Below are positions 7,570-12,649 of a stretch of 12,649 nt of DNA, piece by piece. The stretch's first letter is position 1. Each line of letters opens with the position of its first letter. Below the pieces are notes generated by a model. That model was not told where the DNA came from. It saw only the letters and a list, made by a program, of their open reading frames with translations, and did not search any database. This DNA is from Deltaproteobacteria bacterium. GTDB lineage: Bacteria > Desulfobacterota > JAENJC01. The translations under genes were made by a program, and so were the position numbers. The DNA is taken from contig JAENJC010000036.1 in the NCBI GenBank assembly GCA_016844545.1, positions 1 through 12,649 of the forward strand, written 5' to 3'.

Positions 7570-7750
7570 TAATACCTCCCTGGCTTTTTCATCGTTTGTT
7601 TTTTTGTGTACAGGCCTTTCTTTTGACTTTATGACCTTTGGTTCCGACTTTTTTTCATCCTTGGCCGCCAGCTTCGGAGCCTCAGGAATGTAAGGTTTGG
7701 CCAGCAAATCTCCCAACTTCACTGAAAATGTTTCCAATATACCCCTCCTT
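7570..7750 (-). other. Possible in-frame N-terminal extension of Hfq with its own ribosome site
   Basis: An AAGGAGGGG (7750-7742) stands 4 bases before a TTG at 7737 that is in frame with hfq, with no stop between. The 56 codons would encode a basic, Pro/Lys/Glu-rich, probably disordered leader (AKDEKKSEPKVIKSKERPVH). The first 56 bases overlap the 3' end of miaA in another frame. The region between the miaA stop (7682) and the hfq ATG (7569) is otherwise an unexplained 112-base gap in a very tightly packed operon. It may be used as an alternative start or be chance. Confidence 0.4.
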
Positions 7751-8665
7751 ACCTACATCAAACCAGGTTATCTCATTATCCCGCCTGAACCATGTCATCT
7801 GCCTCTTTGCATAATGCCTTGTATCCCTCTTTATCAAGCTTACAGAACCTTCTAAATTGTACTCCCCTTTTATGTATTTGCAAATGTGACTGTAGCCAAT
7901 CGCCTGCATTCCCTTTAGATCCGGCCCGTATCCCATTTCAAGGATTCGTTTAACTTCATCGACTAAACCTGCTCTTATCATACTATCAACCCTGTAGTCA
8001 ATATTTTTATAAAGAGTTTCCCTTTCCGCATACAACCCTATCTTGAGCGCATAATAGGGCCTCTCTGGAAAGGCGTGTTCTTTGTGATGCTGAGATATGG
8101 GATGCCCCGTCATGTAATATATTTCCAGGGCCCTTATAATCCTATGGGTATTGGCAGGGCCAATCTTCTCGGCAGCATCAGGGTCCACATCCCTCAACTT
8201 ATTATAAAGAGAGGAAAGACCGGCCTCCTCGGCCTCTTTTCTCAATTTTTCCCTTATCTCTTTGTCAGCGCCCGGCGCATCAAATATCCCTTCAGTCAAT
8301 GCCTTTATGTAAAGCCCGGTGCCTCCTGCAACAAACGGGAGATTACCTTTATCTACTATTTCCCTTATTGCCTTTGATGCCTCATCCCTGAACTGTGCTG
8401 CATCAAAACCCTCATCAGGGTCACGAATGTCTATAAGGTGGTGGCGAATCCTCTCTTGATCCTCCCTTGAAGGCTTGGCAGTCCCGATGTCCATGTACCT
8501 GTAGACCTGCATGGAGTCAGCGCTTATAATCTCACCATGAAACCTCTCTGCAAGTTCCAAGGCAACCTTGGACTTCCCGCTGGCTGTAGGGCCAATAATA
8601 ACAACTACTTTGGTTTTATTTCGGCTGACCCCTGACCCCTGACCACTGACCACTGGACTTTTCAT
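7682..8665 (-). CDS. miaA: tRNA dimethylallyltransferase MiaA
   Basis: MiaA adds a dimethylallyl group from DMAPP to N6 of A37 in tRNAs reading UNN codons. The 327-residue protein has the P-loop GPTASGKS (25-32), DSMQVYR (50-56), the RHHLID segment (74-79), GGTGLY (114-119), and later the MQAIGY and YAKRQMTWFRRD signatures near the C-terminus. The ATG overlaps the mutL stop (ATGA), which suggests coupling; no better start exists. Residues 4-15 (PVVSGQGSGVSR) are encoded by four tandem heptamers of a dispersed repeat and are not part of the conserved fold, which begins near Val20. Confidence 0.96.
   Translation of the reverse strand: MKSPVVSGQGSGVSRNKTKVVVIIGPTASGKSKVALELAERFHGEIISADSMQVYRYMDIGTAKPSREDQERIRHHLIDIRDPDEGFDAAQFRDEASKAIREIVDKGNLPFVAGGTGLYIKALTEGIFDAPGADKEIREKLRKEAEEAGLSSLYNKLRDVDPDAAEKIGPANTHRIIRALEIYYMTGHPISQHHKEHAFPERPYYALKIGLYAERETLYKNIDYRVDSMIRAGLVDEVKRILEMGYGPDLKGMQAIGYSHICKYIKGEYNLEGSVSLIKRDTRHYAKRQMTWFRRDNEITWFDVGKEGYIGNIFSEVGRFAGQTLHS
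8625..8652. repeat. Four tandem CTGACC(C/A) heptamers at the miaA 5' end
   Basis: CTGACCC, CTGACCC, CTGACCA, CTGACCA at 8625-8652, followed by a related CTGGAC. On the coding strand this reads as GTGGTCA/GGGGTCA units and encodes the VVSGQGSGVS peptide. It is the same family as at 2430-2482 and 9439-9466. Confidence 0.9.
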
Positions 8666-10464
8666 CTTCTCCCGAACATCTTCTCAATCTCTACTTGACT
8701 CAGCATAACAAAAACAGGCCTTCCATGCGGACAGTTTGATGAAAAGTCTATTGAATCCAGGTCCCTCAGCAAAGCGGCTATCTCCCTCGGATCCATGTAA
8801 TCCCCGCCTTCCACCGCACTATGGCAGGCCATCCTCGAAAAGAGCCTCTCCATCAGCTCATCTATACTCTTAGTCCTGCCAGAATGGGCAAGCTCGTCAG
8901 CGATGTCCCTGACCAGACCTCTAATGTTCTTATCGGACAGTGCTGCGGGAACTGACTTTATTACAAAGGTATCTCCCCCGAAATGTTCAACCTCGAGCCC
9001 TGTTCTTGATAAAACTTCGAGATGCTCTCCTATAAGCATCCCCTCAGATTGCGGCAGGTCAACAACCTCAGGGATTAGGAGGGTCTGACTCTCCGGTCTT
9101 GAGTCCCTGTACGTTTTTTTAAGTCTCTCAAAGGCTATCCTCTCGTGGGCCGCATGCTGGTCTATGAGGCACAGGTCATTCCCTGTTGAACAGACAATAT
9201 ACGTCCCCCCTACCCTGCCGAGGACGGTGAGGGATGAAAAGAACTCCACAACCCCACCCTCACCCTGCCCCTCTCCCTGAAGGCGAGGGAAAAACTCCCG
9301 CCCCTTCAAGGGGAGGGTTGGGGAGGGGATGGGATAGTTCCGAACGCCGAACTCCGAACTATTAGAGGCAGCATATCTGCCTATCGCCTCCATAACCCGT
9401 TCTTGATAATTCGAGTCAGGGGTTTGGAATTCATTACGCTGACCACTGACCACCGGCCACTGACCACTCGTTTTCTTTTCAGTCCATCCCTTCAACGCCT
9501 CAGAAACAGCTGCATAAACGGCCCTGTGGATTTCATCGGTCTTTTTAAAGCGCACCTCACTCTTGGCAGGATGGACGTTCACATCCACATCAGATGGCGG
9601 GACATCAAGAAAGAGGAAGGCAAGTGGATACCTGTCTTTCTCCATGACGGTTCTGCAGGCATCCATTAACGCATGGAGTATGACCCTGTCTCTGACAAAA
9701 CGGCCGTTCACAAATATGTAGATTGATTTCTGGGTCGGTCTGTTTATATCCGGGCCGGAAACATACCCGCTGACATTGATTTTTGAGTTAAGGGACACTG
9801 GCAGGAAACTTTTCTCCTCTTCCTTTATCATCCCGCATACTCTTGATAAGAGGTCTTTAGAGGAAGGTAGATTATAAATAGGGGAACCGTTGTGATTATA
9901 TATGAACCTTATGGACGGGTAAGATATGGCCATCCTGGTTATGGTTTCAGTAATGTGGCTCAGTTCCGTAGTAGTGCTCTTCATGAACTTGAGCCTCGCA
10001 GGGGTATTAAAGAAGAGGTCCCTGACCTCGATGGTAGTCCCTACTGCACCGCCGAACTCCTTTACTTCAACTTCCTTGCCGCCGTCGATCTGGATGGATG
10101 TACCGCTGATAGAGCCCTTAGGAACGGTCGTAAGTTTCAACCTTGATACAGAAGCAATGCTTGGGAGAGCTTCGCCCCTGAAACCTAATGTTGATATATT
10201 GAACAAATCGGTTACGGTACTGATCTTGCTGGTTGCGTGCCTCTGAAGTGAAAGCAGGGCATCCTCCCTGCTCATCCCGCAGCCGTTGTCGGTCACGCGA
10301 ATCAGCTTCCGCCCGCCGTCTTCTATATCAACGATCATCTCGGTAGCCCCGGCATCTATGGAGTTTTCGATAAGCTCTTTGACCACGGAGGCAGGCCTCT
10401 CGACCACTTCGCCGGCGGCTATCTGGTTTATCAGGTTTTCAGGAAGGAGATTTATAATGCCCAT
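8662..10464 (-). CDS. mutL: DNA mismatch repair protein MutL (endonuclease type)
   Basis: MutL links mismatch recognition by MutS to strand incision. Numbered from the upstream ATG at 10506 (614 residues), the GHKL ATPase has ENSIDAGA (47-54), DNGCGM (73-78), GFRGEAL (108-114) and FFNTPARLKF (165-174). The C-terminal domain has the metal-binding endonuclease motif DQHAAHERIAFE (449-460), ACHSAVEGG (560-568) and CPHGRP (592-597), so this MutL should nick DNA itself, unlike E. coli MutL. I place the start at 10464 because MGIINLLPENLINQIAAGEVV matches the family N-terminus. The ATG at 10506 has an AAAGGA about 10 bases upstream, adds 14 unconserved residues and remains possible. The linker at residues 345-420 is built largely of three dispersed repeat families. 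It is the first gene of the cluster; no convincing promoter was found upstream. Confidence 0.96.
   Translation of the reverse strand: MGIINLLPENLINQIAAGEVVERPASVVKELIENSIDAGATEMIVDIEDGGRKLIRVTDNGCGMSREDALLSLQRHATSKISTVTDLFNISTLGFRGEALPSIASVSRLKLTTVPKGSISGTSIQIDGGKEVEVKEFGGAVGTTIEVRDLFFNTPARLKFMKSTTTELSHITETITRMAISYPSIRFIYNHNGSPIYNLPSSKDLLSRVCGMIKEEEKSFLPVSLNSKINVSGYVSGPDINRPTQKSIYIFVNGRFVRDRVILHALMDACRTVMEKDRYPLAFLFLDVPPSDVDVNVHPAKSEVRFKKTDEIHRAVYAAVSEALKGWTEKKTSGQWPVVSGQRNEFQTPDSNYQERVMEAIGRYAASNSSEFGVRNYPIPSPTLPLKGREFFPRLQGEGQGEGGVVEFFSSLTVLGRVGGTYIVCSTGNDLCLIDQHAAHERIAFERLKKTYRDSRPESQTLLIPEVVDLPQSEGMLIGEHLEVLSRTGLEVEHFGGDTFVIKSVPAALSDKNIRGLVRDIADELAHSGRTKSIDELMERLFSRMACHSAVEGGDYMDPREIAALLRDLDSIDFSSNCPHGRPVFVMLSQVEIEKMFGRR
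9250..9334. repeat. G/C-rich dispersed repeat pair in the mutL linker
   Basis: Two adjoining pyrimidine/purine-rich units. The first (9250-9290) has ACCCCACCCTCACCCTG and then TCCCT-gaaggcg-AGGGA, an imperfect hairpin. The second (about 9297-9334) has the perfect hairpin CCCCTTCAAGGGG (9301-9313) followed by GAGGGTTGGGGAGGGGATGGG. The reverse complement of the first unit shares CAGGGTGAGGGTGGGGTT with the array ending at 11465. It encodes the PSPTLPLKGREFFPRLQGEG segment of MutL. Confidence 0.8.
9339..9359. repeat. Three tandem (T/G)CCGAAC heptamers in mutL
   Basis: TCCGAAC, GCCGAAC, TCCGAAC in direct tandem at 9339-9359, a second heptamer family distinct from CTGACC(A/C). On the coding strand it gives GTTCGGA-type units and encodes SEFGVRN in the MutL linker. 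Confidence 0.75.
9439..9466. repeat. Four tandem CTGACCA heptamers in mutL
   Basis: CTGACCA, CTGACCA, CCGGCCA (variant), CTGACCA at 9439-9466, exactly four units (28 bases), as in miaA. It encodes SGQWPVVSGQR at about residues 347-357 of MutL, just after the ATPase domain. The 28-base length is not a multiple of three, so flanking bases must have kept the frame. Confidence 0.9.
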
Positions 10465-10568
10465 TTGGCTCGTATGATAGCACATCGGCATCGTCAGATA
10501 AATCATGTTTTATCTTTCCTTTGAAAATTAAGGATTGAGCCTCCCCTGAGCAAGGTCATATATTAGCG

Positions 10569-10597
10569 TTGACTTAGTCTACTACTTAGTTTATTAT
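10569..10597 (+). promoter_or_regulatory. Promoter and probable operator of the toxin-antitoxin pair
   Basis: TTGACT (10569-10574), a 17-base spacer and TATTAT (10592-10597) form a near-consensus sigma70 promoter. The spacer region carries a direct repeat, ACTTAGT at 10572-10578 and 10584-10590, plus the small inverted pair TAGT/ACTA. These are plausible operator half-sites for autoregulation by the antitoxin, the usual rule for Phd/YefM families. The expected start site lies within about 2-4 bases of the antitoxin ATG. Confidence 0.65.
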
Positions 10598-10606
10598 TTG
10601 GTCATT

Positions 10607-10852
10607 ATGATAAAGGTTAATGTTCACGAAGCCAAAACACATCTGTCTCATTATCTCGAAGAGGTGGAGCATGGGGAGACAATTATCCTGTGCAAAAGGA
10701 ATCATCCTGTTGCCGAGGTCCGTCCCATTGCTGCAAAGCCTTCGACTCCACGCCCCCTGGGACTGGCAAAACGTGTATTTAAGGTGCCAAAATCCTTTTT
10801 TGACGAGTTGCCTGAAGAAACAATTGCCTTGTTTCGCGGAGAGGCAGCTTGA
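10607..10852 (+). CDS. Phd/YefM-type antitoxin
   Basis: An 81-residue protein from the ATG at 10607. The N-terminal half, MIKVNVHEAKTHLSHYLEEV then GETIILCKRNHPVAEVRPI, is the DNA-binding Phd/YefM fold that starts with a beta strand and the EAKTHLS helix. The C-terminal half (LGLAKRVFKVPKSFFDELPE, then ALFRGE) is the toxin-wrapping tail usual for antitoxins paired with PIN toxins. An in-frame TTG at 10598 overlaps the end of the -10 region and is an unlikely start. No ribosome site fits before the ATG, in line with a leaderless message. The stop overlaps the toxin start by TTGA. Confidence 0.9.
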   Translation: MIKVNVHEAKTHLSHYLEEVEHGETIILCKRNHPVAEVRPIAAKPSTPRPLGLAKRVFKVPKSFFDELPEETIALFRGEAA

Positions 10853-11235
10853 ACATCCTTCTGGACACCTGTACCTTCCTCTGGATAGCATCAGACAGTC
10901 CCGACCTCTCCAATAAGGCCAAGAATTTGTTTAAAGACCCAGACAACGAGGTCTATCTCAGCGTAGCATCTGCCTGGGAAATTATAGTCAAACACAACCT
11001 CGGCAAATTGCCTTTACCTGAGCCGCCGCATAAATTCATCTATAAATGGCGCACACGACATCAGATTGCATCATTGTCTTTGGATGAGGCCTCTGTGTTG
11101 CAGCTTTCCCGCCTCCCGGAATACCATAAAGACCCTTTTGACAGGATACTGATCTGTCAGGCAATAGCAAACAGTCTTGTAATCCTCACCACAGACAATC
11201 ACATTACACAATATCCTGTCAGAACCGAGTGGTAA
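10849..11235 (+). CDS. PIN-domain ribonuclease toxin, VapC type
   Basis: A 128-residue PIN-domain endoribonuclease. The acidic active-site residues are all present: Asp6 in ILLDTCTFLW, Glu44 in SAWEIIVK, Asp98 in DPFDRILICQA and Asp116 in LTTDN, so the toxin looks active. VapC toxins cut specific RNAs, often tRNAs or rRNA; the target cannot be read from sequence. The start is TTG at 10849, overlapping the antitoxin stop by four bases. This gives the typical MNILLDT N-terminus and couples toxin synthesis to antitoxin translation. A GGAGAGG-like site lies just upstream, inside the antitoxin 3' end. Confidence 0.92.
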   Translation: MNILLDTCTFLWIASDSPDLSNKAKNLFKDPDNEVYLSVASAWEIIVKHNLGKLPLPEPPHKFIYKWRTRHQIASLSLDEASVLQLSRLPEYHKDPFDRILICQAIANSLVILTTDNHITQYPVRTEW

Positions 11236-11401
11236 AGCAAACCATCTTTTGGCCGACGGCCTCAACCACCTCCCTCGTCTGTGAAAAGTACCGCTCTTCG
11301 CCGAAAGGCGTTTTCAAAAGATACCTTGCAGTCCCTCTATGTTGAACCCGACAGATGTTGATGAGAACCCAGGCGTGGCCCCCACGATTCCCCTCTCCAT
11401 C

Positions 11402-11461
11402 GGGGAGGGTCAGGGGGAGGGTCAGGGGGAGGGTCAGGGGGAGGGTCAGGGTGAGGGTGGG
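11402..11461. repeat. 12-base tandem array GGGGAGGGTCAG, four perfect copies plus one decayed
   Basis: GGGGAGGGTCAG repeats perfectly at 11402-11413, 11414-11425, 11426-11437 and 11438-11449, and a decayed copy follows to 11461. It is preceded by CCCCTCTCCATC, which can pair with the first G-rich copy. The right end, CAGGGTGAGGGTGGGGTT, is shared with the mutL linker repeat in the opposite orientation. The array has four runs of G per pair of units on the plus strand and so could form G-quadruplexes. Confidence 0.9.
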
Positions 11462-11556
11462 GTTCACACGCAAATCTTCGTACAGATGCCATGCGAGGTC
11501 AGCTGCAAGAAAAAGCTCTTGAAGGCTTATAGCCCTTTTCAGGATAAGTGGGAATG

Positions 11557-11584
11557 TTGTAACATGCCTATGATCTGTTAAACT
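11557..11584 (+). promoter_or_regulatory. Weak candidate promoter of the TPR gene
   Basis: TTGTAA (11557-11562), a 16-base spacer and TAAACT (11579-11584), each four of six matches to consensus. The start site would fall at or just before the ATG at 11592, which would explain the lack of a ribosome site there. This may be chance. Confidence 0.3.
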
Positions 11585-11591
11585 ACGCATT

Positions 11592-12041
11592 ATGGAAGAA
11601 GGAGCAGCCAGGCTTTTCAAGCGCGGAATTTCATTGCTGAGGAGAGGGTATCCGGAAGATGCGGCGGAGTGCCTGAAGAAGGTCCTTGAGATGAGCTACG
11701 ACAGCGCCGCCTGCTACTCCTGGCTTGGCGTCGCGATAGCCAGGTCCAGATACGGCGATATCATAAAGGCGGAAGAATATTGCAAGAAGGCGATAAAGAA
11801 GGCCTACTATCGACCGCAGTATCACAACAACCTGGCCGAGGTTTATCTGATCTGGGGAAAAAAGCGGAAGGCCATTGAAGCCCTGGGCGACACCCTGAAT
11901 CTGGATGACAGCAACAACCCAGCCCACAGGAAGTTGGCAAATATGGGAATCAGAAATAGGGCGGTCATTCCTTTTTTATCGAGGACAAACCCGATAAACA
12001 AATATCTCGGAATCATCCTCGCCAGGCTTGGGTTGAGGTGA
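11592..12041 (+). CDS. Small TPR-repeat protein
   Basis: A 149-residue protein of two to three tetratricopeptide repeats and little else. Residues about 5-35 (FKRGISLLRRGYPEDAAECL) and about 40-70 (YSWLGVAIARSRYGDIIKAEEYCKKAI) form the first two, and 78-110 (YHNNLAEVYLIWGKKRKAIE) the third. The basic C-terminus (FLSRTNPINKYLGIILARLG) is unrecognised. There is no signal peptide, so a cytoplasmic protein-binding role is likely; the partner is unknown. No ribosome site is seen before the ATG. The gene is isolated between the repeat region and a convergent small gene. Confidence 0.75.
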   Translation: MEEGAARLFKRGISLLRRGYPEDAAECLKKVLEMSYDSAACYSWLGVAIARSRYGDIIKAEEYCKKAIKKAYYRPQYHNNLAEVYLIWGKKRKAIEALGDTLNLDDSNNPAHRKLANMGIRNRAVIPFLSRTNPINKYLGIILARLGLR

Positions 12042-12142
12042 CCAGGCCACAGAGCTTTTTATTTCAATACGCCCATGCGTTTGATAAGGCATGATGGCTC
12101 TTCTGGCGTGAGGCTTGCGGTTTTTGAAGATATATGGGTATC

Positions 12143-12355
12143 CTACCACTCAAGTTCTATCTCAAACTTCTTCTTATCCCTTTTCTCTTTGTACTCTACC
12201 TCCACGTATAGACTTTCCGGTGTGGAGATATACCTGGCCTCTCCAAACTCAGAGGGGTAGGTAAGTCTACCTGTCCTGAGCAACTCCTCGCCAAGTTCTT
12301 TAAGAAGCCTCCCCGCATCTTCCCTCTTCATGGTCAACCTTCCTTTCAGTTCCAT
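12143..12355 (-). CDS. Amphi-Trp domain protein
   Basis: A 70-residue protein matching the small amphi-Trp domain family: an N-terminal strand and helix (LTMKREDAGRLLKELGEELL), then SLYVEVEYKEKRDKKKFEIELEW, which ends in the family's defining Trp as the last residue. The function of the family is not established. Of two adjacent ATGs (12358 and 12355), the second has GGAGG at the better spacing of 6 bases. An extended -10 lies about 45 bases upstream, so it is probably a monocistronic gene. It is convergent with the TPR gene, with about 100 bases between them that show no clear terminator. Confidence 0.8.
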   Translation of the reverse strand: MELKGRLTMKREDAGRLLKELGEELLRTGRLTYPSEFGEARYISTPESLYVEVEYKEKRDKKKFEIELEW

Positions 12356-12402
12356 CATTCCCCTCCTCTTTCGAAATATCTCACAAAGAGCGTTTTTTTA
12401 AA

Positions 12403-12411
12403 ATTATACCA
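12403..12411 (-). promoter_or_regulatory. Extended -10 promoter of the amphi-Trp gene
   Basis: On the minus strand TGGTATAAT (12411-12403) is a perfect -10 hexamer with the TGn extension. No good -35 is present at 17 bases, which extended -10 promoters can do without. The ribosome site AGGAGGGG follows at 12367-12360. Confidence 0.55.
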
Positions 12412-12424
12412 TAAGTCCCCAATC

Positions 12425-12538
12425 TTGGCCCCAATAGTAGAAATAAACGACAGGGGCAGGACTTTACAGGCTGTTGAAAAAGCAGATAAACGCTCCTGGG
12501 AGGCGTTGATGATGTTCTTTGCTGAGATATTCAAGTGA
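12425..12538 (+). CDS. Short unrecognised ORF, possibly coupled to the next
   Basis: A frame from a possible TTG at 12425 encodes 37 residues (core IVEINDRGRTLQAVEKADKR, ending SWEALMMFFAEIFK). There is no ribosome site. It is too short to recognise and could be a remnant. Its TGA overlaps a GTG that opens the next frame (GTGA). Confidence 0.25.
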   Translation: MAPIVEINDRGRTLQAVEKADKRSWEALMMFFAEIFK

Positions 12539-12649
12539 GACTGAATATAATTGAAATGTGTCCCTATTGGGCCATGAGGTCTCTGTGGTTGGCGAATCAG
12601 GTGGAGTTCAAAGAAGGGCGGAGAAAGGCGATGCTAAATGAAAGGAGAG
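12535..12649 (+). CDS. Partial unrecognised ORF running off the right edge
   Basis: From the GTG at 12535 the frame stays open to the window end (38 residues, MRLNIIEMCPYWAMRSLWLA then NQVEFKEGRRKAMLNERR). An internal ATG at 12556 is an alternative start. It overlaps the preceding short ORF by four bases, as coupled genes do. The family is not recognised, and it is too short to be sure it is coding. Confidence 0.3.
   Translation, partial: MRLNIIEMCPYWAMRSLWLANQVEFKEGRRKAMLNERR

Larger units (their letters stand above)
11219..11620 (-). pseudogene. Doubtful ORF or gene remnant interrupted by a tandem repeat
   Basis: A 133-codon frame (TTG at 11620, alternative ATG at 11590) with no ribosome site. 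It overlaps the TPR gene start and the end of the toxin gene. Its middle, TLTLPLTLPLTLPLTLP, is only the translation of the 12-base array. The flanks look somewhat protein-like (LFLAADLAWHLYEDLRV before it; YLLKTPFGEERYF and VVEAVGQKMV after it), so this may be a small gene with a repeat inserted in it. I do not recognise a family. The rest of the stretch from the toxin stop (11235) to the TPR start (11592) holds only the repeat and a weak promoter. Confidence 0.3.

Noticed and set aside
11299..11314. Terminator for the toxin gene (CGCC-GAAA-GGCG then TTTT)
   Set aside because: The stem is only four base pairs with four T residues and lies inside a doubtful ORF on the other strand; too weak to call.
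11402..11461. CRISPR-like array
   Set aside because: The 12-base units are directly joined with no spacers, and no cas gene is present; it is a simple tandem repeat.
12042..12142. Terminator or small gene between the TPR and amphi-Trp genes
   Set aside because: No stem followed by a T run is convincing on either strand, and the short frame starting at 12075 is antisense to the amphi-Trp gene.

Overview
The window reads as chromosomal DNA of a Gram-negative (diderm) bacterium. It carries lipoprotein signal peptides, an LPP20-type envelope protein and the mutL-miaA-hfq-hflX housekeeping order. The mix of envelope proteins, moderate GC and G-rich dispersed repeats would fit a Nitrospirota or deltaproteobacterial-type lineage. 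That placement is an impression; no marker here fixes it.

Region 1 (1-4741, all minus strand) is a four-gene envelope operon. It is read from a good sigma70-type promoter at 4650-4623 and runs: LPP20/FlgP-like exported protein, TPR-SLH lipoprotein, FlgT-like exported protein, and a GNA1162-like lipoprotein that leaves the window at base 1. Pairing an LPP20-domain protein with a FlgT-like protein recalls the FlgO/FlgP/FlgT outer-membrane ring proteins of the Vibrio flagellar motor, but no flagellar gene is visible. This is the best candidate for an undescribed system.

Region 2 (4742-10506, minus strand) is the conserved cluster mutL-miaA-hfq-hflX followed by an NlpC/P60 cell-wall hydrolase. 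The genes are tightly packed: mutL/miaA overlap by ATGA, and hfq/hflX overlap by 14 bases with a TTG start for hflX. The cluster probably ends at the terminator at 4677-4657, directly before the region 1 promoter.

Region 3 (10569-11235, plus strand) is a Phd/VapC-type toxin-antitoxin pair with a near-consensus promoter so close to the ATG that the mRNA should be almost leaderless. It is followed by a repeat-bearing stretch of about 360 bases, a small TPR protein, a small minus-strand amphi-Trp-domain protein, and two short overlapping ORFs at the right edge.

The most unusual feature is a set of dispersed G-rich repeats lying inside coding sequence. Heptamers CTGACC(A/C) occur in the N-termini of miaA and the flgT-like gene and in the mutL linker. 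A REP-like double hairpin with a GTAG foot encodes part of the signal-peptide region of the FlgT-like protein. Two further repeat families lie in the mutL linker, one of which recurs as a 12-base tandem array at 11402-11461.
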